Shown here: in pieces, positions 25,743 through 33,714 of the stretch
How positions within the stretch are numbered: position 1 is the first letter of the stretch
How the letters are laid out: each line of letters opens with the position of its first letter
Assembly (NCBI RefSeq): GCF_022869865.1
Contig: NZ_CP094984.1
Coordinates: forward strand, 248,001 to 312,000
DNA from: Arthrobacter zhangbolii
GTDB taxonomy: Bacteria; Actinomycetota; Actinomycetes; Actinomycetales; Micrococcaceae
Length of the DNA: 64,000 bases
Direction of reading: 5' to 3'
Made by a program: the position numbers and the translations under genes
Notes under the pieces: model-generated
What the model saw: only the letters and a program-made list of their open reading frames with translations
Told to the model about the DNA's origin: nothing
The model's database searches: none

Positions 25743-26101
25743 CCGTCGGGATCAGCGATGGTGACCCCATGCTCGTCCCAATACGGATTGCGTGCGCTCA
25801 CCCGCCGCCCGCCTGCATTCTCAATGCTCTCCAGAAGCTGGTCCTCAACCGGACCCTCAAGATAGAGAACCAGAAGGTCCTCCTCGCTAGGCGCGGGAGT
25901 AATTTCCCGGTCCAGAACCAGCTCGAGATGCCAATTTCCGCCCGGCCAGCCGATAAACGCCAGCTCCTCCAGCGTGCCGGTTTCACTGGGCTTCCGCCCC
26001 TCCAATGTCATACCGAAGCCTTGCACCCAGAAACGTATGGCGGCATCCATATCCTTGGTGGGCCGTGCAATTCTGATGTGGGCGGCAGCGAGGGAAGTCA
26101 T
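25706..26101 (-). CDS. VOC (glyoxalase/bleomycin-resistance fold) protein
   Basis: The 131-residue product has the paired beta-alpha-beta units of the vicinal-oxygen-chelate fold. The first unit is AHIRIARPTKDMDAAIRFWV and the last strands are GVTIADPDGYLVVL. The metal positions would be His8, an internal His and a Glu, although the pattern is not strict. The gene is convergent with and overlaps the TetR gene. The ligand or reaction cannot be inferred. Confidence 0.82.
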   Translation of the reverse strand: MTSLAAAHIRIARPTKDMDAAIRFWVQGFGMTLEGRKPSETGTLEELAFIGWPGGNWHLELVLDREITPAPSEEDLLVLYLEGPVEDQLLESIENAGGRRVSARNPYWDEHGVTIADPDGYLVVLSTRSWS

Positions 26102-26251
26102 ATATGAAGGCTACAAGTGACATAGAGCAGTTCAGCGGGATTCGGGTGCCCTCCGCCCGGTAGTGTCTTGCGAAAGGTTGTCAGCACCGTCATGAAGTCC
26201 GGGTGTGGAGTCCGGGCGTGACGTCCCGCCCCGTTATGGAAGGCCCCGTAC

Positions 26252-27106
26252 ATGCCCTCACCGCTTGTCCCGCTTCCGCCGCGCCAGGTCGGGATTGCTG
26301 ACGCGGCACAGTTCACCGGCACCGCACCGGAAACGATCCGTGAGTATCAACGGATTGGCCTGCTGGCCGAGCCCGCACAAGGCAGCGACGGCGGCGGCAG
26401 GTACGGCTATGAGGACATGATCCGGCTGCTGTGGATCCGCAAAATGGCCGACGCCGCGATGGCCGTGGATGACATCCGTGAAGTCTTTGCCGACCCGGCT
26501 CCTGCCGGTGACGACGACGGCGGCGATGCCGCCGCCGTCGTCGTAAAGCGCATGCGCACCGTGGAGGGCCGGATGGGCCTGCTCTCCGACGTCGTCACGG
26601 GACGCCTCGAGGAGCTGCCGGCGGGCTGGCTGCGCCAGGCGGAGTTGGACAGCCTGCTGGTCATGGAACGGATTTTTGGGCCGCTCGGAGCGGCCGTTAA
26701 TGCCGGCCGTTACACCGTCATGGCCGCGCACCCGGGTCTGCGGGAGGAATCGGACCGCGTGGAGGCCGCGGAGGAAGCGCTCGATGACACGGTCGCCGTC
26801 GAGGACCCCCGCGTGGTGCAGGCCGCCGCTGACCGGCACGCTTTTGAAGGGAAACTGGACGCCGCCATCATCAATTCCGGCCAGGCGCAGAGCGACGATG
26901 AGCTCTTCGACTCCTGGGATGCCCTGAACCCCGCCGGCACGGCACGTGGGGAGGACGCCGGCGCGGGGGAAGCGTGCGTAAGCCTCATCGACGCCGTCAA
27001 AATGATGCCCTACGACTACTCCCCGGCCCGCCTGCGGTGCCTGGAACTAACCGCAGAGCTCGCCGCCAACGAGCCGAACGCGGCCCCTGCTGCGGCGGCT
27101 AAATAG
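26252..27106 (+). CDS. MerR-family regulator
   Basis: The 284-residue protein starts with a MerR winged helix: VGIADAAQFTGTAPETIREY, QRIGLLAEPAQ, and YGYEDMIRLLWIRKMADAAM, followed by VDDIREVF. The long C-terminal part (about 190 residues) is acidic, helix-rich and without Cys ligands, so metal sensing is unlikely. No divergent target gene is close. It ends eight bases inside a convergent unknown gene. Confidence 0.8.
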   Translation: MPSPLVPLPPRQVGIADAAQFTGTAPETIREYQRIGLLAEPAQGSDGGGRYGYEDMIRLLWIRKMADAAMAVDDIREVFADPAPAGDDDGGDAAAVVVKRMRTVEGRMGLLSDVVTGRLEELPAGWLRQAELDSLLVMERIFGPLGAAVNAGRYTVMAAHPGLREESDRVEAAEEALDDTVAVEDPRVVQAAADRHAFEGKLDAAIINSGQAQSDDELFDSWDALNPAGTARGEDAGAGEACVSLIDAVKMMPYDYSPARLRCLELTAELAANEPNAAPAAAAK

Positions 27107-27566
27107 CGGCTACGCCGTCGCCGGGTCCATGCTTGATAAGCGGGCCTGACGTGCCGCTGAGACGGGTGCCCTGCTCGGTGGTGGCGGCCATAACCAGCAC
27201 GCCAAACTCGAAGCCTGAATACCGTGTGCGCTTAAACAGGCCGGCCTTCGGCTCGGCGTGCGCGCCGGGCCCGATAGCCGATACAAAAACGTCGCTGGCC
27301 TCGTCACCACTGGCAATGAAGGTCACCCGGCGCTCGTAGATCTCCGACTCGAAGCGGGCGTGCAGCTCAACGACGAACTCGCCACCGACTTCCACATCGG
27401 GATGCATAACGCTCCCGTCCCCCAAAGAGACTTCACCGGCGGGCTTCAGCGTTCCGTCAGGCTGGCGGACCAGTACTGTCGCACGGCCTTCCCGAACCTT
27501 GCCGTCTTTCGCCCATGCGACATCGTCACGGGGATAACTTCCCAGGGTCACCTCGGCTTTATTCAC
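27099..27566 (-). CDS. hypothetical protein
   Basis: GTG 27566, eight bases after AAAGGGG, is the preferred start and gives about 155 residues; an upstream GTG at 27575 is possible. The sequence is rich in beta strands (ATVLVRQPDGTLKPAGEVSL, EFVVELHARFESEIYERRV), with no signal or membrane span. The C-terminal GFEFGVLVMAATTEQGTRL is distinctive but matches no family I know. It may be a small soluble beta-sandwich protein. Confidence 0.55.
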   Translation of the reverse strand: MNKAEVTLGSYPRDDVAWAKDGKVREGRATVLVRQPDGTLKPAGEVSLGDGSVMHPDVEVGGEFVVELHARFESEIYERRVTFIASGDEASDVFVSAIGPGAHAEPKAGLFKRTRYSGFEFGVLVMAATTEQGTRLSGTSGPLIKHGPGDGVAAI

Positions 27567-27635
27567 AACGCGCACCCCTTTCCGAAGCTGTAGGGCACAA
27601 CGTTACGGCCTCCAGGGTTTCGGCTGTGCCGCGGC

Positions 27636-28100
27636 TCATCCATGGCGGGAAAGCGGTGTTTTTAAGTGCGCTCGTGCCGAAACTGAAATAAGGACAATAC
27701 CCATAACGAGAGGAAGCTGGAGGAAAACAATCGCATTTATCGCCGGACTTTCGAAAGGCAGCTGATCGAAGAACTGGGCTATCCCCGTTACCACCAACAT
27801 GAGATACGAAGTCTGCATGAGCACGAGATGGCGGGACATCCAAGTGGAGCTTCTCGGCCGCCGTAAAGGCTGGTAAACGGCGAAGCCCACAAGGACGAGG
27901 ACCACCACTGATATGGCATGGAAGAGGCTGGGCCCGTTCCTTATCTCGTAGATGCCGAAGGAAGAAAATGCCATCACCGAGGCGGACGCAGCATACAGCC
28001 ACCCCAACCTTCTATGGAGAGCTGTGCCCTTGCGCAGGACAAGCACGATAGCGCCAGCGAGCAGTGCAACGCTGACAGCGAGAACATGCAGGACCACCAT
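27636..28100 (-). CDS. DUF2306 membrane protein
   Basis: Using ATG 28100 the product has 154 residues and four spans: TMVVLHVLAVSVALLAGAIV, WLYAASASVMAFSSFGIYE, LFHAISVVVLVLVGFAVYQ and AINAIVFLQLPLVMGIVL. The His-rich ALHRRLGW after span one and RSSTWMSRHLVLMQTSYLM fit DUF2306. An upstream in-frame extension to 28199 lacks a ribosome site, so the start remains uncertain. The role of the family is unknown. Confidence 0.75.
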   Translation of the reverse strand: MVVLHVLAVSVALLAGAIVLVLRKGTALHRRLGWLYAASASVMAFSSFGIYEIRNGPSLFHAISVVVLVLVGFAVYQPLRRPRSSTWMSRHLVLMQTSYLMLVVTGIAQFFDQLPFESPAINAIVFLQLPLVMGIVLISVSARAHLKTPLSRHG

Positions 28101-28423
28101 GGTGTTGAGTATGACATCGAGCAGAACACACCCGGTGCCCAGCGGGGCGGGTCGGTTGCCGCACGCCCCGGACATCTGCCCGCCGACCCCGGGCAGCACA
28201 CGTTCCGGCGGGAAGCACCACCAGTCCCGCTGCGCAGATCATCGGAGCTGAGCCTGGACGAGGAGCAACAGAACATGGGCAAGAACCGCCGACAACAGTC
28301 CGCCGGGGGGCCTTGCGGACAGGAGCTGACCGCAAGCCCTGCCACGCTGGGATCAGTACCAGATCGGACGAGCCCCGTGATCATCGAGCTCAGCACCGGA
28401 CCGCCAATGAAAGGACCTGCCCC
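28101..28423. other. 323-base divergent gap
   Basis: The gap separates the DUF2306 gene from the divergent SDR gene. No coding frame here has a ribosome site or a recognisable domain. The right end holds the SDR ribosome site GAAAGGA. No clear operator was recognised. Confidence 0.4.
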
Positions 28424-29248
28424 ATGCGCATTCTCGTCACCGGAGCCACCGGCCAGGTCGGACGCCACCTCGTGTCTCAGCTACACGAGTCCGGGCACAC
28501 GGTCCGTGCGCTCACCCGCAACCCCGCCAAGGCCGATCTGCCCGCCGGTGTCGAGGCGGTAGCCGGCGACCTGACCGGCATCACCAGCCTTAGATCGGCG
28601 TTCGAGGGCATAGACGCTATCCACCTGATCACCTTCGGCGGTGACGACGGCGAGGATCTCACGAACGGAGCGGAGATCGTTCGGCTCGCCGAGCGTTCCG
28701 GCATCAGCCGAGCCACGGTCCTAGGCGGCTGGTCACCCACCAGCATCGAAGGGGCCCTGAAGGCCAGCTCCATCAGCTGGACGATCGTGCAACCGGCCGA
28801 GTTCATGGGCAACGCCCTCGACCTGGCACCCGAGGTCCGTGCCTCACGCACGGTCTCCATGCTCGCCAACTACCCCAGCGCCGTCGTGCACGAAGCCGAC
28901 ATCGCCGCAGTGGCAGCCACGGCGCTCACCTCAGACGGGCACGGCGGCAAAGCCTATCCGCTGACCGGACCGGAGGCACTCACCACTGCTCAGCGAACAC
29001 AGCTACTCGCTGAGTCAACCGGTGAGCCGATCAGGTTCGTTCAACTGAGTGAGGAGGCGGAGCGCGAGCGGCTTCGTGGCTACGGCTACGACGAGGACTA
29101 TGTCGAGTTCGGCATCCAGCTGGCCGCCAACCCACCCGCAGCTGCCGGCACGGTCCTGCCCACCATTGAAGAGGTAACTGGACGCAGCCCGCGAACCTTT
29201 GCCCAGTGGGCCAGGGAACACGCCAACCAGTTCCGAGCCGTCTCTTGA
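28424..29248 (+). CDS. NmrA-like SDR, NAD(P)-binding protein
   Basis: The start at 28424 follows GAAAGGA and gives 274 residues. The Rossmann motif is TGATGQVGRHLVSQL near residue 6. It is followed by GVEAVAGDLTG and, in the atypical-SDR manner, a Trp-containing strand (SSISWTIVQPAEFMG) in place of the Tyr-x-x-x-Lys active site. The C-terminal half binds substrate (EEVTGRSPRTFAQWARE). Such proteins act as redox sensors, quinone reductases or isoflavone-reductase-like enzymes, and the substrate is not known. A perfect hairpin starts five bases after the stop. Confidence 0.85.
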   Translation: MRILVTGATGQVGRHLVSQLHESGHTVRALTRNPAKADLPAGVEAVAGDLTGITSLRSAFEGIDAIHLITFGGDDGEDLTNGAEIVRLAERSGISRATVLGGWSPTSIEGALKASSISWTIVQPAEFMGNALDLAPEVRASRTVSMLANYPSAVVHEADIAAVAATALTSDGHGGKAYPLTGPEALTTAQRTQLLAESTGEPIRFVQLSEEAERERLRGYGYDEDYVEFGIQLAANPPAAAGTVLPTIEEVTGRSPRTFAQWAREHANQFRAVS

Positions 29249-29253
29249 TCCGG

Positions 29254-29296
29254 GCGCATCCTCCCAGGGCGTCGACGCCGCCCTGGGAGGATGCGC
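29254..29296 (+). repeat. perfect long hairpin after the SDR stop
   Basis: An 18-base arm GCGCATCCTCCCAGGGCG (29254-29271) is exactly complementary to 29279-29296 across a seven-base loop. It starts five bases past the SDR stop, so it could act as a terminator, though no T-run follows. The right arm belongs to DNA duplicated from the MFS gene (about 32401-32426). The left arm is an inverted copy, suggesting a fold-back replication event at the edge of the duplicated segment. Confidence 0.75.
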
Positions 29297-29512
29297 GGGT
29301 CTCCGCCGAGACTGGGCGGCGAGGATGGCAATCATGGCAAAGCGGGCCGGCCGGTTGATGCGCAGTTCCGCGAGGATGCGGCGGACCGGAGCCCGTTTCA
29401 TCTGCCCCGGCCGGCACCATGGCAGGTCGGTGCGCCTACCGGCCAACACTTTTTGTGCACCGGATTCCGCCCAAGTATTGCGCAGGGGCAGCAAACGGAA
29501 GCCAATAGCCCA
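29268..29512. repeat. collapsed copy of the MFS/APC segment, left part
   Basis: Three blocks are nearly identical to parts of the intact MFS/APC region: 29268-29310 to about 32396-32440, 29312-29402 to about 32756-32846, and 29404-29512 to about 33606-33714. The intervening DNA has been deleted. Pieces of the MFS reading frame therefore survive here only as antisense fragments. Confidence 0.8.
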
Positions 29513-30094
29513 ATGACGACAGATTCCGGCACGGCCGCAGCAAAAACACCAACCGGGCTGAAGCGCGCCGTTGGCGTGCCGCTGCTGTTCGCGTTTATCG
29601 TGGGCGACACCCTCGGTGCCGGCATCTACACCCTCGTGGGGACCATGGCCTCCGACGTCGGCGGGGCTATCTGGATACCCCTGCTGATCGCGCTGGTGGT
29701 CGCGCTCCTCACTGCCGCAACCTACGCGGAACTGATCACCAAGTACCCGCACGCCTGCGGAGCCGCGCGCTATGCTGACCGGGCTTTTGGCATCCCCTAT
29801 GTGTCATTCCTGGTCGGCTTCCTGATGATGGCCTCCGGAATTACCACGGCTGCCGCGCTGGCGAACGCCTTCGCGGCCGACTACCTGACGGCGCTCATCG
29901 ATGTGCCGGCAGCCCCCGCAGCCGTTGTCTTCATCATCCTGCTGACCCTGATCAACCTTCGCCAGGATTGCGCTCCTCACCCAGCAATCCGCGGCTATCT
30001 GGCTCAGTGCCGCCGTCTACGTGCGATCGGATCCTTGTTGTTCCTCGCTGCCCGTGCGCAACGCAAGCACGAGGACCGGGTGAACGCCGGCTAA
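29513..30094 (+). pseudogene. APC amino acid permease, internally deleted copy
   Basis: The frame encodes 193 residues. The first ~150 match the intact permease at 33715 almost exactly (GVPLLFAFIVGDTLGAGIYT and onward to IILLTLINLR). Sequence then jumps to the last ~45 codons of the intact gene. The junction shifts the frame, giving QDCAPHPAIRGYLAQ, and a second one-base loss at about 30024 restores it, so the original tail SLLFLAARAQRKHEDRV returns. Roughly 250 residues of transporter core are missing, so it cannot transport. Confidence 0.85.
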
Positions 30095-30106
30095 CCCGCA
30101 CCCCGC

Positions 30107-30667
30107 TCAGCCTGGGGCATGCAGCATCCGTTCGACGGCGGTGACAACCGCCTGCCGGCGGGCGGCAACCTCCTCACCACGGGTCGGGTTCTCCGCGAGA
30201 CCAGTCAGACCCTCCGGTGAAAGCTGCCAGGCCTGCGCTATGGCGTAGATAAACACCAGAATGTCGACGGCGGAGAGTGGGTGGGCGGCAGCCGTAGCGA
30301 CGGAGAGGGTCTTGCTCCGGTAGGTATCGCCCGGCTCCGCGGTGGCTTCGGGCCGTTCAAGCCGGGCCCACATGCTGAGGCGGAGGACTTCCGGGAAGCG
30401 CTGGTGATGGTCGAACACGTCTCCGGCCCAGCCTGCGAGGTCCTCGGAGCGCGGCGGGACATTCTCTGCCATACGGCGCAGGGCGTCCGCGACGGTGGCA
30501 TCAAACAGGCCGCTTTTGCTGCCGTAGTATGCGTAGATCATCCGGACGTTGCTCCGTGCCTGGGCAGCGATCCGCTCCACACGCCCGCCGGCCAGGCCGT
30601 GGGCCGCGAACTCGATGGTCGCCGCGGAGAGAATCCGCTCCCTCGTAGCTTCGGCGTCGCGTGCCAT
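30107..30667 (-). CDS. TetR-family regulator
   Basis: The 186-residue protein has a typical TetR N-terminus: RERILSAATIEFAAHGLAGG, RVERIAAQARSNVRMIYAYY, and GSKSGLFDATVADAL. It is divergent from the SDR gene at 30752. The gap between them contains the palindrome GTAAGTA-N6-TACTTAC, a likely operator. It probably represses the SDR gene and itself in response to a small molecule, perhaps the SDR substrate. Confidence 0.88.
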   Translation of the reverse strand: MARDAEATRERILSAATIEFAAHGLAGGRVERIAAQARSNVRMIYAYYGSKSGLFDATVADALRRMAENVPPRSEDLAGWAGDVFDHHQRFPEVLRLSMWARLERPEATAEPGDTYRSKTLSVATAAAHPLSAVDILVFIYAIAQAWQLSPEGLTGLAENPTRGEEVAARRQAVVTAVERMLHAPG

Positions 30668-30721
30668 GCGGTTCCCCCTGATCAGGTCTTGACGGGCCCG
30701 TGCCCGGACACTAGCTTAGCG

Positions 30722-30741
30722 GTAAGTATCCATTTACTTAC
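30722..30741. promoter_or_regulatory. TetR operator palindrome
   Basis: GTAAGTA and TACTTAC form a perfect seven-base inverted repeat separated by six bases, placed between the divergent TetR and SDR genes and ten bases before the SDR start codon. The size fits a TetR dimer site. Confidence 0.7.
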
Positions 30742-30751
30742 AGGAGACGAC

Positions 30752-31498
30752 ATGACCCGCATTGCCCTCGTCACCGGAGCCAACCGCGGACTCGGACGAG
30801 CCACCGCGCTCGATTTGGCGCGGAACAAAATCAACGTCGTCGCCGCGTCGCGGAACGGTGCAGGTGACGTCGTGGACGAAATTACCGACGCCGGCGGAGA
30901 AGCCATCGCCGTCCGGCTGGACGTCTCGGACCTGTCCTCCATCGAAGCGGCCCGTACCGCAGTGCTCGACGGTGTTGGGGAGAAATGGGACGCCGACACT
31001 CTCGACGTGCTGGTCAACAACGCCGGAGTTGGACTGTTCGCGCCGCTCGGCGGCATTACTGCCGAAGACTTCGAGACCACGTTTGCGGTCAACGTCCGGG
31101 GTCCGCTGTTCCTCACGCAGGCCTTCCTGCCCCACTTGTCGGACGGGGCGAGCATCGTGAACGTGTCGAGTTCGCTCAGCCGGCACGTGAGTCCGGCGAC
31201 CTCTGTCTATGCGGCGTCGAAAAAGGCACTAGAGGCACTGACCCGCAGCCTCGCCGTCGAACTGGGTCCGCGAGGCGTCCGGATCAACTCGATTGCGCCC
31301 GGGCCCACCGCGACCGACTTCAACGGCGGAGCCATGCGCGATGACGAAACCATGCGCGCGGCACTGTCCGGGCAGACCGCCCTCGGGCGGGTGGGCAGGC
31401 CGGAGGACATTGCCGACGCGATTGCGGCCATGGTCTCCTCAGAATTCCGTTGGGCAACGGGGGAGCGGTTCGAAATCTCGGGCGGCGTGCTGCTGTGA
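30752..31498 (+). CDS. short-chain dehydrogenase/reductase
   Basis: ATG 30752 follows CAGGAGACGAC and gives 248 residues. Classical SDR features are present: cofactor loop TGANRGLGRATAL, NNAGVG, the catalytic Ser in VNVSSSLS, and YAASKKALEA with Tyr and Lys. An Arg at ASRN after strand two suggests NADPH preference. The TetR gene opposite and the operator between them indicate inducible expression. The substrate is unknown. Confidence 0.88.
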   Translation: MTRIALVTGANRGLGRATALDLARNKINVVAASRNGAGDVVDEITDAGGEAIAVRLDVSDLSSIEAARTAVLDGVGEKWDADTLDVLVNNAGVGLFAPLGGITAEDFETTFAVNVRGPLFLTQAFLPHLSDGASIVNVSSSLSRHVSPATSVYAASKKALEALTRSLAVELGPRGVRINSIAPGPTATDFNGGAMRDDETMRAALSGQTALGRVGRPEDIADAIAAMVSSEFRWATGERFEISGGVLL

Positions 31499-31531
31499 CC
31501 GGACCCTGCCTCCCCGGCACGGCGCGTTCGC

Positions 31532-32041
31532 CTACTCCGTCCGCTCCCATGGCAGCAGACCGTCGTCGAGGACAGGGTTGAGCGGGACCATAACCACCGG
31601 ACGATGCTGGCGGTGGGATAGCTGCACGGCTACGGAGCCGGTGAAAAACTCCTCAACGGAGCCCCGGAAACCGGCTTCCCGGGTGCCGACCACAATCATT
31701 GCCGCGTCCAACTGCTGCGCCAGCCGGGCAAGCTGCTGTGCCGGCCCGCCGGCCAGCGCCCGGACGGACCATTTCACCGGGTGGGGATCCAGGATCCCCG
31801 CAATCTCTGCCCGCAGCCCGGGATCGATCTCCTCTTTCTCGGTGAAAGGCAGGTCCGGATTCAGCGGCGTCGACACCACCGTTCCGTCGGACCGCTGCTC
31901 CACCTGCTCGCTGGAGTCGTCAACATGGGCGCAGACCAGATCTGCACCGAGCTGGTCGGCCAAGCCTGCCGCCGCCTCGACTACCGCTGCAGCAGTGCCG
32001 GTCTCGACGCCAACCAGGACCTGGGGCTTGGAGTTGCTCAT
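31532..32041 (-). CDS. universal stress protein (UspA family)
   Basis: The 169-residue protein starts with the Usp strand PQVLVGVETGTAAAVVEAA. It ends with the nucleotide-binding pattern VVGTREAGFRGSVEEFFTGS followed by VAVQLSHRQHRPVVMVPLN, the G-x2-G-x9-G-S arrangement of ATP-binding members. Such proteins help survival in starvation, oxidative stress and dormancy. It lies between the SDR and MFS genes. Confidence 0.87.
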   Translation of the reverse strand: MSNSKPQVLVGVETGTAAAVVEAAAGLADQLGADLVCAHVDDSSEQVEQRSDGTVVSTPLNPDLPFTEKEEIDPGLRAEIAGILDPHPVKWSVRALAGGPAQQLARLAQQLDAAMIVVGTREAGFRGSVEEFFTGSVAVQLSHRQHRPVVMVPLNPVLDDGLLPWERTE

Positions 32042-32249
32042 GAAGGTGACTCCTTATGTCTGGACCGGCGGCACGTCCGGGCCGACGGCCTCATGGGTTG
32101 CGGCGGTGCCGGTACCGGGTTAATCGGATCTGCTTCAAAGGCTCATCGTCTAAGGAAAAGGTGCCACACCGTCCCGGGTTTGTGCACCGGCTGGGCATGA
32201 TGCCGGCTCGCAAGGCGCGGATTGGTGGTTGCTGCCCTTTCCCGCCGGC

Positions 32250-33530
32250 TCAGCCAGTCTTGTGCCGGCGTCGGACGGTGAGGACCGCGAGCGGAAGCAG
32301 GACAGCGGTGGCGAGGACTGAAAGCACGGGGAAGCTGCTGGCGGCGAGCAGCGGGCCGGCGGCGAAGGCGGCCACGGCGCCGCACAGGTTTGCGAGGGCG
32401 TCGACGCCGCCCTGGGAGGATGCGCGGGTCTCGGTTGAGACGACCCGGCTGAACAGGGCGGAGCCGGCTACGTTGATGAATGACCAGCCGACGCCGAGCA
32501 GGAACAGCGACACCATGATCCAGCCGGTGTCCGCAGGCCGGAGGGCACCGATCGTTGCCGATGCTGTAAACACCAGGATGCCCGCCACGATGCTGGGCCG
32601 GTGGCCGTGGCGGTCCACAATGAATCCGACCAGGGGTGCCAGCGCGTACATACCGGCGATGTGCAGGCTGATCGTGATGCCGATAACCGTGATCGATCCG
32701 CCCTGGTGCGCAAGATGCACCGGGGTCATCGTCATGATCGACACCATCACCACCTGGGCGGAAAGGATGGCAATCATGGCAAAGCGGGCCGGCCGGTTGA
32801 TGCGCAGTTCCGCGAGGATACGGCGGACCGGAGCCCGTTTCTTCCCGGCCGGTGCCGCGGGGGAGGGGACACTGGCCTGCAGGGTCAGCAGGGGGTCCGG
32901 CTTCAGCCGGAGGAACACAACGACGCCGGCCAGGGCCAGGCAGGCGGCGGCCACCAGGAACGCCCCGGCGAACACGGAGAGTCCGGTAGCCCGGTGGATG
33001 ATCTCGCCCGGCACCCCCAGGTTCGGGCCGAGCACGGAACCGATGGTGCCCACCCACACCACCAGGGCCAGGGAGCGGCCCTTGTGGTGCGGCTCGGCAA
33101 GATCGGTAGCAGCGAACCGGGCCTGGAGGCTGACAGCGGACCCGGCGCCGATCAGCAGCAGCCCGATGAACAGCGGCACCACCAGGCTCCACTGGGCCGC
33201 CGCGACCAGGAGTGCTGCGCCGGCCGCGGCGGTCCACCACCCGGTGGCCAGGGCGATGCGGCGGCCGCGGCGGGCGGCCAGGTTGCCCAGCGGCAGGCCG
33301 AGCAGGGCGGCCCCGAGCGTACTGGCCGTCCGTGCCAACCCCGCCCATGCTTCGCTGTTGGTGACTTCCCCTGCCAGCAGCACGCCGATTGAGGGGGCCA
33401 CGCCGACGCCGACGGTGCCGATAATCTGCATCACAACAAGCACGCGCATGGTGCGCCGCTGCACCAGGCCCAGCGGGTCCGGTGCGACGGCGGGATACGG
33501 CCCGCGCGCGGGCGGCTGGGGGTCTGACAC
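32250..33530 (-). CDS. MFS transporter
   Basis: GTG 33530 is seven bases after AAGGA and gives 426 residues; the longer frame to 33827 runs into the opposite APC gene and is rejected. About twelve spans are visible, with the MFS loop motif GNLAARRGRRIALATG after span two and IGFIVDRHGHRPSIV in the second half. A cytoplasmic central loop (PDPLLTLQASVPSPAAPAGK) separates the halves. It is probably a drug or metabolite exporter. Fragments of its sequence are repeated at 29268-29402. Confidence 0.87.
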   Translation of the reverse strand: MSDPQPPARGPYPAVAPDPLGLVQRRTMRVLVVMQIIGTVGVGVAPSIGVLLAGEVTNSEAWAGLARTASTLGAALLGLPLGNLAARRGRRIALATGWWTAAAGAALLVAAAQWSLVVPLFIGLLLIGAGSAVSLQARFAATDLAEPHHKGRSLALVVWVGTIGSVLGPNLGVPGEIIHRATGLSVFAGAFLVAAACLALAGVVVFLRLKPDPLLTLQASVPSPAAPAGKKRAPVRRILAELRINRPARFAMIAILSAQVVMVSIMTMTPVHLAHQGGSITVIGITISLHIAGMYALAPLVGFIVDRHGHRPSIVAGILVFTASATIGALRPADTGWIMVSLFLLGVGWSFINVAGSALFSRVVSTETRASSQGGVDALANLCGAVAAFAAGPLLAASSFPVLSVLATAVLLPLAVLTVRRRHKTG

Positions 33531-33714
33531 TGGCGTCCTTCGTCGTGAGGGGCTCGAGGCGGTTTGCCGCGCACGGCCGCTGGCTGGCGAACCCCAGCCT
33601 ATCCGCCCCCGCCGGCACCATGGCAGGCCGGTGCGCCTGCCGGCCAACACTTTTTGTGCACCGGATTCCGCCCAAGTATTGCGCAGGGGGGAGCAAACGG
33701 AATCCAATAGCCCA

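Noticed and set aside
29268-30094. A separate functional small transporter gene
   Set aside because: The frame is explained by deletion within a duplicated APC gene and lacks most of the transport core, so it is listed as a pseudogene.
32143-33696. 517-codon minus-strand frame overlapping the MFS gene
   Set aside because: It is an out-of-frame reading of the MFS gene, Arg/Pro/Gly-rich. The MFS frame with a GTG start at 33530 has clear spans and motifs.
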